Assembly (NCBI RefSeq): GCF_030936135.1
Contig: NC_082602.1
Location: 29,329,965 to 29,393,964, forward strand
DNA: 64,000 bases
DNA from: Gavia stellata
Taxonomy: Eukaryota; Chordata; Aves; Gaviiformes; Gaviidae
Direction: 5' to 3'
This document shows positions 49,184 through 61,000 of this stretch, one piece after another. The notes below the pieces were generated by a model, which was given only the letters and a program-made list of their open reading frames with translations, ran no database searches and had not been told where the DNA came from. A program made the translations under genes and the position numbers. Each line of letters begins with the position of its first letter. Position 1 is the first letter of the stretch.

Positions 49184-52100
49184 ATCTCCCTCAGACCCTT
49201 CCACCAGTGTCCCTGTCCCCCTGGCCAAGCCCAGCACAAAGGGCTGTGGCTGGAAATTTCTTTGTTTCCCAACCGAAGTGCCAGGGACACGTGCCCACAG
49301 AGACCCCACCAGCCTGCTGTCTTGATAAGGGCTGAAGTGATCTGCCTGCCCTTCCTCTTCTCCTGGCCAAGCTCTTGAGCCATTTTTCCCCCGCAGCCTT
49401 CCCCCCTGTAAGGAAGACCATCAAGGGGTCCAGACTGTGTGCTGTTCAGATGAGAGGAGGCCAATGGCTCCTGTTGTCTTTAAGCCCCTTCTCCACTGGA
49501 CAGTGATGTTTCATCTACCCTTTCTGCTCAGTCTTTTCAGTGCATCGCGGCTGAGCTTGGCGTGTCCAAATTGAAGATACTTTACATGTGAGTGAGAACA
49601 TAACATGATATACCAGCCATGGGGGTAAATTTCTTCATCTTCTTCCAAAATGCCAGCTCTCAAGGAATGTGATGGCTAAAGTCTATCTGGTTTTGCTAAT
49701 GAGTCCTCTCACAAGTTTGTCGTGGAGCAAGAAGGATGAGCGGGGCTTGGGCTCAGAGATCGGACAAGGTCAGCTTGTTCGGGCTGGTCAGAGGCAGGAG
49801 GTACAACCGCTCCTCAGCAGCACATTCTGGAGGGTAAACAACCAGGGAGAAAGAGCAATTTGAGCAAATGGCTCTAAAATGACCTTAAGTACCTTCTGGC
49901 TGTAATCAGAAGGTTCCTAGTCATCAGAGGAGCAACGTCCTCTGACCACCTCGCACGAGGTACATTTGGAGGGGGACCCCCCCAACTCTGCTACTTACGA
50001 TGGAGCCCAGCAAGCTTCTGAAGGGTGGTGCGACACAGTGACAGGACAGCCAGCAAACAGGCAGGATAACTCGGCACATCCCTTCCAAACACGTGGTGTG
50101 AGCCCATACTGGCTGTCCGGGCTGCATGTGCCAAACCAACACACACCACCGTCAGCATGGAGCCGCCTTGCAGCCACCAAACCTCCTCCTTCTCGTGGCA
50201 TGATGCAGAGAAACTAAGAAACAAGAGGGGTTTTACGGGGTCAGATGGCCTTACAGTCCTGTTTCATTCCCATACTAACCTTCATCAGACAGCCATCGCT
50301 CCACTGCCTCCTGGAAACAAACGTGCCTGTGGGCATCTGCCGCATCCCAAATTTAGAACAATTTTACCAAGCTGGAAGAAGCAAAATAAACAGCACTTGA
50401 TCTGCAAGCTCCCCATTCTTGACAGCGTCCCCAGAGGTGGTGGAAAGCTGAGGAGATAGCTCCTTGCTTTAATTGGCACATTAAAATTCTTCCAGGCCAC
50501 TACACAACTGTTAATAGGCAACTTAATTAAGCACTAACCCAGTTCATATTTCTACCCTCCAGAGGCTCTTGTTTCATTTTTTTTTTTCTTATTACATCCA
50601 AAGCCATGGGGAGTTTTGTCCTAATCATGTAAAACAAGCTGAGGGCAGTGACACCAGGCAACTTATTTAACTCCTGCTCTCCAGACGCCTCTGCCAAATG
50701 CCCAGGCCTGCAGTTTCTTCCCCAAAAAGAAGACGGAGGACTCTGGGAACAAGGTGTGAATTGCTACAAGTCAGCAAAAATAAATGGCAATAATCCTTAG
50801 CACCAGCAGCCAACTCGTCCCCACTGAGTGCAAAAAGAAGTCGGTGGTGGGCAAAGGTCCTCTCCAGGCATCAGGTGCCAGCAGGCAGGTGTGTTTTAGG
50901 CAGTCTCCTAAATGACTGAGGAGCCTCATCCAACCTTTCATAAGCATCTTCCAAAATGCGGGTGTCCTCCACGCTGTCCTCAGCCACACACCACCCAGAA
51001 GAGACCCCTCAGAGCACCGTGTGACAGAGAAGAGAAGAAATAGCAAAGGAAAGAAGATGTCATCTCCTGATCCCCAGGATAGCTTTAATATTTGGCTGCT
51101 CCAACCACCTGGCTCTCACTGTCGCTATCTGCTGAAGGAACCACAGGAATAAGCATCCATACTCCACAACACACCCCAGCCCCTCGTCATTACTGGGCAA
51201 CTAATTCACTGTGTGCAGCCTGAACATCACGCTGGTTTGATGGGTTTGCTGAGGAGGTCCTCAGCAACAATATTCTCAGAAGTTTTCTTTCTCTTTCTGA
51301 GGCTGGGCTGGGGTAAATCAAAACTTGCTCCAATAGCTGTCATGGAAAGTGATGGGTTTAATAGTCATGTGAACAACAGTGGGGTTTCTATCACAAATGA
51401 GTTATGAGCCATTTAAGTTAAAAAAACCCTGGATTTTACTGCTGCCAGGCGCACTTAAGGTAGTACCCTCAGATTGAGGATGGAGGGATGACAGTGGAGA
51501 AGCCAAGGAGTCACCAGGCTTATGGAGGGAAAGAGCATATGTTGCTGGTGATGAATGAATATAAATCCTTCTGCTCAAGGAGAAATGGTCTATTTGCCTC
51601 AAAAGCCTTGTACACCAACAGGCACATTGTCAATGCAGACATCATGATTCGTGATTGAACGGTAAAGCTGATGTGGATTTTCGCCACTGAAAAATAGGGT
51701 CTGTCTCCTGCTGTAACATTTTTATTCCAAGGGAAACAAAGAATTTCAGAGCCCCCAAACACAGTAATAGCATAGCTGGAGATTTCTAGCACAAACATTG
51801 ACAAACAGCTGGGCAGGGGACAGTGAAGGAAGTGCTCTGGTGACATAAATCAGGGTGGTCACATGGACCTTGAGTATGGTTTGCATTCACTGAAGGCCTG
51901 CCCCTTGGGTAGAAACAGGATCAGGTGGTGGTGAGATAGAACTACCTGCCGAGCTCCTGGGTTGGATGAAGTGATAGGTCCGAACGGGCTTGCCCCAGCA
52001 AGCACCCCTGTAAGAGAAATGTGCTTTGCAGTATCATCTAAAACTATGAGACACCACTGGGTTAAAAACACTGCAAAACTGAATGGTTTGAAAATAGATC

Positions 52101-54827
52101 ACTAAGCATGTTGTTATTGAAAATGCCCCTTCCTTCGCTCACCAACAACGAAAAAAAACCTCTATGGAAAAATTTTTATTTATTTTTAAATAAAATAAAA
52201 TTACACTTTTCACTTGAACAGTATAATTTTGTAGTCATTTCTGTCACACAAAAATAAATCCCAAACCTGACAGGAGCTTGGTTTCCCTTCATTCTTTTCC
52301 TTGCTCCTCTCTCCCTTAACTTTTTCCATCCTCCAGGAGAGGGGAAGGGAGAGACCACCCAGGGAAAGCAGGCACTGATGGAATAAATCAAAACCTGGAA
52401 GAAGAATTTAAAAAAAAGAAGCCAAGTTTATTTTCCATTGGAAACCTGAAGCTCAGACAGGAAAGGATATAAAATGTAGTTGTGTTGTCAAGGAGTGAAT
52501 ACGGAGAAAGACGAATGCCTTAGAGTTAGGAATGCGCGTCAGCCAGCTCCACCCTGCGAAACACCCCATCTCCCTCTGCTGAGGTGCCAAACCCGAGAAA
52601 GGTGTAAAGATCTCCAAGCTGTGACAAAGACGTGGTGGCAGACTCCCTGCAACAAAAGCCCACAGGGTCGAGGTGGCATGGAGGGATGAGCTGGGGAGTG
52701 AAGAGCAGGAGGTATCTGCTGAGGCTCCCTGGGCTGTTGCCTAGAGCAGAAGACAAGTCTGGATTGCCCCACCTCTGGCGCTGCGTACTGGAGGGGACTT
52801 TGGGATGGGAAAGAGCCATGACTGTCTGGGATCTGGGTGGGAATAGTCCACCACAGTGGCTTTGGGTAAAGAGGACAAAAGCTTCCCTGGCTGTTGTGTT
52901 TCGTCATTTGGTAGAAATCCTCCTCTTCTACCTTCCCGTGGGAAACACTTGCCTTTGACTTTGAGGAGAGACCTACCCAGGCTGGGTCTTTGCCAGGACA
53001 TCCGGGACGCTGTTCTTGGGAATGTCTGTGGCCAGCAGTGCAGCCCCCCACGGGTCTACACCCACCTGCAGAGTCGTCTGCTTGAACTTCTACCCTCACC
53101 CTGGAGCCCAGCTGCCTTCCAGCCTCACGGGCCTCCCACCTGGCTGGGGGAGGCTGCGGCGTTTGGCTGACAACACCCCGATCATTCACCCTCACTGCAT
53201 GGACATCGGTTTTGCTGGGAAAGTCCTGATTTGTCACAGCACAACCTGTTCAGAGATCCCTGCTTGTCCTTTGATCCTGTGGCACAGTCAGTACCTACAG
53301 AAGCAACAGGCACCTTTGGAAAAATGTTTTCCCTGATCTGTTTTGGTTGATAGCACGTACTTTGGATGAGACACTGCAGACTGGTTGATGTGTGAGCCAG
53401 GATTCCCCTAGACACAGCTGAGATGAAAGCTAGTACCTCCAGGTGGTGGTGGTAAACCACGAGGGTATTTAAATACATATACATATCTGCAGAGTCTGGG
53501 GCATGAAAATGACCTTTTAAAGCCCTTATTGTGCTTTTGTTTTATCACCTTCTTGGGTAACATAACGAGGAGGCTGGGCAACTTTCTCTTCCCAGTCCTT
53601 TTGTGTTTGGCTACATGATACTGCTTCCAATTTCCAGAACTCTTGAGGGAAATACTAATTTCATCCCATTTAACAGAGATTAGTATTTCCCTCTCAGAAT
53701 TTCTTGGGGGGAGAAAGAAAATTATGTATACAAACATTTCCATTTGCACAGAACACTTTAAAACATCAGGAATTTGAGTTGTGGTTACCCGATTGCTCTT
53801 TTTAGATCAAATACTGAACTTGAGTTTGATCAAAACACTTTCAGTGTAAATGTTAAGAATCACTTCTTTTTGTAAACATATTCTTACCCCCTCATGTAAT
53901 ATTATGGACTACGCTTTGACGCACCTGCACACAGTGATTTTCAGGAGACCACAGAGTAGGGAACCTCTCCTGTGTTTAACTTGTACTAGCTCACTTAACC
54001 ACTAGATGTCTTTGCGCACTGCCCGGCAATCCAGAGCACAGCTCCTGGTGGCCAAGGCCAGGCTGGTTTTGAACTAAAGTTGCAGAGGCCTTCTTTTGTC
54101 CATTGTTATTTTTAAACTTGGTAATTGCTTTGTGTCCAGGAAGAGCTCTAATTCCATGATACTGCCCACGCATCCTGCACTGCCAAGGGTTATACAAGTA
54201 CTCAGTAAGTCGTAACAATAGACAGAAGAAGTACTGGCCTGGGTGCTCTGCACGAAGAAACCTCTGCTGAGTGTCACCACATCCCTTCCACGATCTGTCA
54301 CAAAGCACATGCAGAACTGACGGCTCCTGTCAGGCCTCTCCATAACATCTGCCCCAGCGCCTAGCACAGGGCAGCCCTATACATATTTCTTCACTGTCTG
54401 AGCTGGATGCACACATAAAGGTGGAATTATCTGCTTCTTGCTCTTCTTAAAGCTGTCAAACCCAACGCATCACTGACTGCAAGAGAAGGCAGACGGAGCA
54501 AACAGCGGATTGGAATCTTTTATTAAGTAATCAGTCCTGCTGTGTGGGTAGCATCTGAACAACTGGAACCCAAGTATGCAAAAATACTGAGTTTTCACAG
54601 TGAAAAACCAGACAGTATAAAATATTCCAGTATTACCTCTTAGAACCATTATTTCAGTAAGACCCCTGTTTCAAAGGCAACATGCTCATTTATTTTGTTT
54701 GCTTTCTCTTCTCAACCACTCCCCCCCAAAAAAAATGTTCAGAAGGTAACCCTCCTTACCCCTACATTACCCACACATGTTTGGGGGAGCGAAACACTAC
54801 ATGAAATCCCCTCCTGATTTCCAAAGG
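49184..54827. other. Intergenic 3' flank of XPNPEP1
   Basis: Unique DNA downstream of XPNPEP1. An open frame of 232 codons on the minus strand at 52539-53237 is the longest outside CR1, but it has no domain, is proline/serine/glutamine-biased and faces open frames on the other strand. Alternative XPNPEP1 poly(A) signals may lie at 54519 and 54689. Confidence 0.55.
53645..53693. other. Perfect 15-bp inverted repeat
   Basis: GAGGGAAATACTAAT (53645-53659) is the exact reverse complement of ATTAGTATTTCCCTC (53679-53693), with a 19-base loop. The flanks can pair partly (CCAGAACTCTT against CAGAATTTCTTGG), so a stem of about 25-30 positions with bulges is possible. It could be a MITE-like remnant, a small-RNA hairpin or chance. 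Confidence 0.6.
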
Positions 54828-54833
54828 TTTATT
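54828..54833 (-). terminator. XPNPEP1: Candidate poly(A) signal of XPNPEP1
   Basis: A canonical AATAAA on the minus strand lies about 100 nt after the stop codon. It is followed by GT-rich sequence (TAGTGTTT, then TGTGTGGG) suitable as a downstream element, so cleavage is expected near 54800-54815. Further AATAAA matches at 54694-54689 and 54524-54519 could serve longer transcripts. Confidence 0.6.
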
Positions 54834-54931
54834 GAAGAACATTCTCCCAGTGGTGTCAAGGGCCAAGAAGACGTAGATTATTGTGACACCGAGCGGCCCT
54901 GATGTTCTACACACCGCAGACAACTGTGGTG

Positions 54932-55060
54932 CTACTGAACTCTGATGAGAGGCTCTGTCTCCCGGATAAGCCACCGAAGAGCGTCGTGCCGGCCTTGCCT
55001 CTCCAGTTCTGCTCCAATTACTTCCCTGCACTTCTGATGGTAGTCGTTCACCCAGTTACA
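54932..55060 (-). CDS. XPNPEP1: XPNPEP1 terminal coding exon with stop
   Basis: This 129-nt exon has acceptor ccctttctctag and encodes [20 protein letters not shown], then [17 protein letters not shown], then LIRVQ and TAG at 54934-54932. The tail matches the human C-terminal helix up to WLIRET and then diverges over the last few residues. No GPI-anchor hydrophobic tail follows, which argues for the cytosolic paralogue. Confidence 0.95.
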   Translation of the reverse strand, partial: CNWVNDYHQKCREVIGAELERQGRHDALRWLIRETEPLIRVQ

Positions 55061-58000
55061 CTAGAGAAAGGGAGGAGGTATGACATTCAGTATGAACACA
55101 GAAGAGTTGGTGCCCTTACAAGTTGTGTACAGCCAAAGACATTTGTAGGCCCTTGTGCTCCCTGGGATTGAGCTGTTAGGCTGGGATGGGATCCTGTCCC
55201 AAAGAGACAGACCTCTAATACATAGAAGTGACTTGTAAATTTGATGAGGGTAGGAGCTGAAACAATTCATCCCGGATTTTCAGAGGAGCCAAGGTTCAGT
55301 TCAGCTGACAAGCATCTGAAGTCTCTGCAAATCACTGCCTCCAGCAAGTCAGAATAGCTTGGCACAGTCTAGTAAATAGCTTTGCAAATTTGTAACTGAA
55401 CAATGCAGTCCTGAGACCCAAGTTGCCCTAACCTTACAGCAGATCTTGGTACTCTCCACAGCCCTCTTCAGAAAAAGGAAATGCAAATAGGATTATCATT
55501 CAGAAAAGGAGGATGGGTTGAGGCAAAATAAATGTATGGTAGAAAAACAGGATGAAACACGTCATGGTGAAGGTAGTGGGAGACCTAAACAGACAGTTTA
55601 GAGTATGAAGCTGTTCAGGAAATAAATGCTGCTGAGCAGGTATCAGTGATGGTCTGCTCAGAGTCTGTATGTACTGCAGAATGTGGTGTGGCTGAATGGG
55701 ATTGGTCATGAGTAGATAAAAACAACAACATGGGACAGCCGCTAGTATAAGTCTCTGGGGAGACAGCATGATAGTCTGACAGAAGCAAATTAAGGCAGGA
55801 GTAGGAAAAGAGAAGAGATGATAGTGGCAAATATCGTATCAACAACATCATTGGAGGGGTCCTCGCTGCCGTCATCATAGAATAATTTAGATTGGAAGGA
55901 CCCTCTGGAGACCTCGTCTAGTCCACCCTCCCACTCAAAGTTGGATCAAGTTTAAAATTAAGTCAGATTGCTCAGGATTGCTCAGGACTGCTCTCTGCAT
56001 CTATGAAATGGAACAGAGGGCAGTGGTTCTAGTAAACAGAACAGAACAAGCTGGTTCTACTGCAAAGAAGGCAATGCAAACCTACTGTTTCACTTACCTC
56101 TTTTTGTGTCAGCAAATTAACATCAATCATTTTTGTCTGGATTGGAACCAGGGTTAAGGGTTCAAAAGTCAGGCTCCCTCTGTTTTTGAAATTGTACTGC
56201 AGCAGAAAGACAAATGGGGTTGTAAATTTTTAGAAACCGCTCTAGCCAGATCACACTTACTTCTCGGTTCATGTTGTCACTACACTACCCATGTAACATC
56301 CAGATGAGAGGGTAGCAACTTAAAATAAAATTTTTCTTATAGCTCAAGCAAAGAATCTCAATATAAACCTTAGTTATTTCTTTCAATGGTCACTTTTTAA
56401 AGGCCACATCACAGGTCGCAATTGTACAGGACTCAGCTTGATGACTATATGGTCATTTTCAGTTTGGCATTTCTAAAAGCATAACCCAGCCAGACTGGCA
56501 ATTATAATGTCAAAATCTGTCTGTAGTTTTGTTTCTACTGCCGCTGAGGACTCTCTATCAGAGAAGAAAATCCCAACTTAAGAAGATCAAGCAGCTCTAC
56601 AGCATTGACTCCAAGGGGCTGAATAAAGATGCTTCTGATCTTTGACATCCAGACAGAAAACATTTTAGAACAACTCTCACATACACATTTCAACCTATGG
56701 AAACTCTGCAGAAGCAGAACTGTCTTCTGTGACCCCGTTAGCAAGGGAGACTTAGAATCAGTCTTCACCAAAGCGGGGTTGTGGAGACCAGGAGTCTTTA
56801 GTAGGGTTCAACTGTCTGCAGCATGGTCCCACCTCAAGTTCCAGTACTTTAAGTTTTACAACCAGTGAGTCATGGAGAAAGGTGCATCATTTACCTTGGT
56901 TTCGGCAGGGATCACAAGGACGACATTTTCTATTCGGATCCCAAAGGACCCATCTTCATAATACCCAGGCTCTGCAGAAACAGACAGTAATTAACTAAGC
57001 CACATGGCTGCACTGTGCAAATACTTATGCCCTATGGCCAAACTTCCCCTCCATGGCTTTAGTCCACTGAAGTCACTAAGCAATCTTGACATAAGGCATC
57101 CACAGAGGCAAACAAATTTCTGACTCTACTTAATCTGCACAGAAGCCCCAAGCAAGGTGACAGCAAAAGTTCTCAAAGAGAGGAGAAACAAGACAGACAG
57201 CCCTCAAGCTCACAGAGTCTCCTTGCAAGTCAAGGGAGAGCACAGAGTACATGTGTTCCAAATACCAGAAACTCTGAAAATATTAATGTCTTTATGAAAG
57301 GCAGGTGGGTAACCCCTTCCCCAAAACACTTATTTTAGAGAGTGCTCCCCTGACTTCCTGAGAGGACTTTGCAAGCCCTGATGGAATGCAAGTCTCTCAG
57401 CAACCCCCAGCAGACTGTTATTTTACTACTGGAAGAATAAGGCATGTAAAGATTTAACAGCTGCCTCAAATAGCCCATAGCAAAGACAGGATTAGCTCCT
57501 GAAAGCTTGGTGTCCACCTTGTACCGTAGGCAGCTCTTCCACTGCAGAATGGGAGGCAGCATGCCAGAGCTGGGCTGGTCAGCAGCACAGCTCTGCTGAG
57601 GTTTGCACTGTAGAGAGCAGGACGCAGGCCTGCAATCTAAAATGAGGGTCTTTACCTAGAGAGCTTAAATGACAAAATAACAAACTGAGGAAGCAGGACC
57701 AGAGCTTATGATCCCACCTTTCCTTTACACCATTGCCAGATTTATTCCCTCTGCAACTTAAAGAGCTTGGTCCCTCCCCAAGTAATCAGAGAGAATCACC
57801 AATGCTAAATACCATCAGAGACGATCATGCCAGCCTCCAAGGGCTCGTCTGCAAAGGTTTTGTAGCTAATGCCGCAAGGACCCTCATGTACATTTAGGAA
57901 AGAGCCAACTCCATGTCCTGTCCCATGCAGGTAATCCAAACCACAGTCCCACAAGGCAGAGCGGGCAAAGGAATCTAGAAGGTGACCTGCAGGCCAAGGG

Positions 58001-61000
58001 GAAGAGACAGACATTGAGAGAGAATTTGATCAAGTCAGTCTCCCTCAGAGACGCTGATAATCACATTGAAGGCTCAAACCTGGAAAACATGCAAAAAACC
58101 ACCAACCAACCAAAAAGAACCACCACCACCCCCTCAAAAAAAACCCACCAACAACCAAAGAAAGCAAGTCATTGGATTGTTAGAAGTTACAGGGCAGATT
58201 TGGCAAGTCTGACATTAGAGCCCTTTCTCAACTAAAGAAACCCTCTCTCTCTCTCTCCTGTTACACAGCTCTTCAGAAGATGGTCTGTAACAGAAACATC
58301 ACACTGCTGCTTGCTCCACTGGGGTTTTCAGGAAGGAATTTAGTGGTTAAATGTCCCACAGAAAATGCAGTACCTTTCTTAAAGATAGCTGCACTAAGTG
58401 AACTCAAAGTAGAAGACCTGCCAATTGTATTTGGTGAACTAATCAGACAGACTTCTTACCTGGATGGCCAGTCATTTGAGATTGTTTCAATCCCAACGCA
58501 GAGAATTTCTATTGCCTACATGTGAACCCCAAGCCCATATGTCCAAGTTCAGACAAGCTCCAATTTCAGCTGGGGTTTCTCGTACCACTATGCAGCTGGT
58601 TTTTCCTCACCTACCCAAGAATGCAAACTGGAGAAAACTCTAAAAAGAGGCATCTTTGTGTAAGGTGTCTGATCAGGGAGAAAATAGCTCTGCAACAAAT
58701 TTACCAGGGGTGACTGTATGTCACAGCTTCTCCTGCACAAAATCAAAACAGCTCCTTTGTGTGTTGTTTTCTCATGCTGCGCACTGATAAAAGAGATTCC
58801 ACATTAACTGGAAGAGAATTAGCCAGTCCTTTTGAAGCAGGAAAGTGACCTCTCACTTTGACAGGGCCATGACTAAAGCATAAAGATAATTGCCAAGCAC
58901 AGGAAGGCCACAGACGTGTTAGAGTGCCATTGACTGATGAAAGTCACTATCACCCTAGAATCGGAGCACTTTGAACACCCTTCAGGCTTCCGTCCTCAGA
59001 ATTTTCAGCAGTGGTTGATGCCAAGACAGAAGGCATCAGTAATCCAGAATCTAAAAATGTTGTGATGGAAACAGACACAGTTACATCAACATCTGCCTAA
59101 TACATCTGACCTGTCAACCATAACATTGCTCTCAGACCACTTAACAGTTCTTCAGAGGTCACTGCTGCGGTCAAAACACTCCAACTCACCAACCTACCTT
59201 TGGTTCCGTTGGGGAAGATGGCTGCACTCACAGCTATATGTCCCTTCAGGACATAGGTGAAGCATTCCTGTCAAAGAAATGTGTGCCATAAGTAAACAGC
59301 AGAGGCAAAACTCTGTCTTCCCCAGGAATGGAAAGAAGGCTGCATCTTGTAGCAAATTGTGGAGGATCTAGAAAGACTTGCTCATGCTCTCCTATGGCGG
59401 GCAATGCCAAAGCAAACCATGAGCAAAAAGAGTTTAAATTACTCTGAAGATCTTTCTCCACTAATTATGGAGAGCGTGTCACAAACTCAGACTGCAGGTT
59501 TAGCAGAAGGATTCATCTGACCTACATGACTGGTTTTCTTTGTGGCTGTAGTTTTACCTTCTAAGCATACCCTACAACATATTTTCATAACTGAGTGAAC
59601 TATAATGATGAAATAAGTTTTAATTAAAAAAACAATTTAAAATAGACAAAATTACATTGCTGAATTTCCAACACCGACCTTCTCAGATAAGTCTGAGACT
59701 GGTTTTTGATATGGTATACTAGATACAAACCACTACTGCAGCCTTGCATTAGACACTGAGCTTTGCACTAAATTAAACGCCTCTAACTGCCATGTTGGAC
59801 AAGCCAGTAATGTTTATCCTCAGCCCGCTGATTTTATTATTTCTTAGAGGAGACAGGTCACTTTGCAGATGAGAGGTGTGCATTTTAATATAGAAAGGTG
59901 TCATTCTCCAAATCACTTAGTTTATATTTTGGAAGTCTGAAGTCTGACAGCCTCCTTTTTCAGTCTTTATCAAAATGCTGTCACATATTATTAAATAAAT
60001 GATACTTGATAGAGCACTTTGACTATATAGCAATAAGGCACATTACTAATTTAAGTATCTCTAATAATAAGGGTCAGATCACAAACCACACTGAGATGCC
60101 AACTTACCTTTTCATAGGCTGATGGTGTGCCAAAATGCATTGTCCTGGTCACATCTGTTGTACCATCTCTTCAGAGGCAAACAAAGATGCACAAAGCAAA
60201 GGGATAGAGGAAAAAGAAAGATGAAAGTGAGAATGCACAGAAAATCCAGTCACACTGCAGCAAACCAACCAAACTCATAACTGGGTAAAGTTATCTGCTC
60301 TGTGCTACACAAGACTGATGATGTAACAGTTCCTAATCTCAAAAACTCCTGAACACACGTCCCAGATGTAGCAATAATAATTTACAATTCAAAATGTTAT
60401 CTTTCATGCACAAGCATCCCAAAGCTCTTCGCAAATTAGAATCTAAATGGCTCATAAAAGTGATGCTAATTTGAGGTTTAGCAACTGGTACCTACCCATT
60501 GAGAACAGAACAGAGAAGGCCAAATTTAGTCTATTTGTATGGAAGATGACTCATTAGCAGCTTAAAAATATATACTTATGCACAAATGAGAGCAACCAGC
60601 TCAGGAAAGGCAAGTGTGAGGGGGTATAGTGTCCCTTTCATGCTCAGGATGTCTTGTGCTGAGATTTCTAGAAGTTATCCAGCTTTTGGATAGGGGTTAG
60701 TCTGAGATGTCAGAAACTGGCTCTACGTTTCTTCTACAAATATCGTTTTGAGCCTGCTGTCAAAAACACAGAGGCTCTTGAAATAATGAGTTCCCTTGAA
60801 ACACTCACTCCTGTGCCTACACTTTTCCCCAGCACACACAGGCCATGGTCACAAAGAACCCACGGTTTAACTTCTCAGCAGGGACAAGTGGAGCATCCCT
60901 GCCACAATGCTGTGGTAAGTGCCATTGATGTCCAGCTTATATTGTATTCAAAGGGCTGCTTTTCATAGTGGCACTAAGGAAATCATTAATTAGGCCATCA

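Larger units (their letters stand above)
57987..59197 (-). other. XPNPEP1 intron between exons 5 and 6
   Basis: This 1.2-kb intron includes an A/C-rich low-complexity stretch at 58093-58161 and a short CT repeat at 58243-58258. Nothing else was recognised. Confidence 0.85.
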
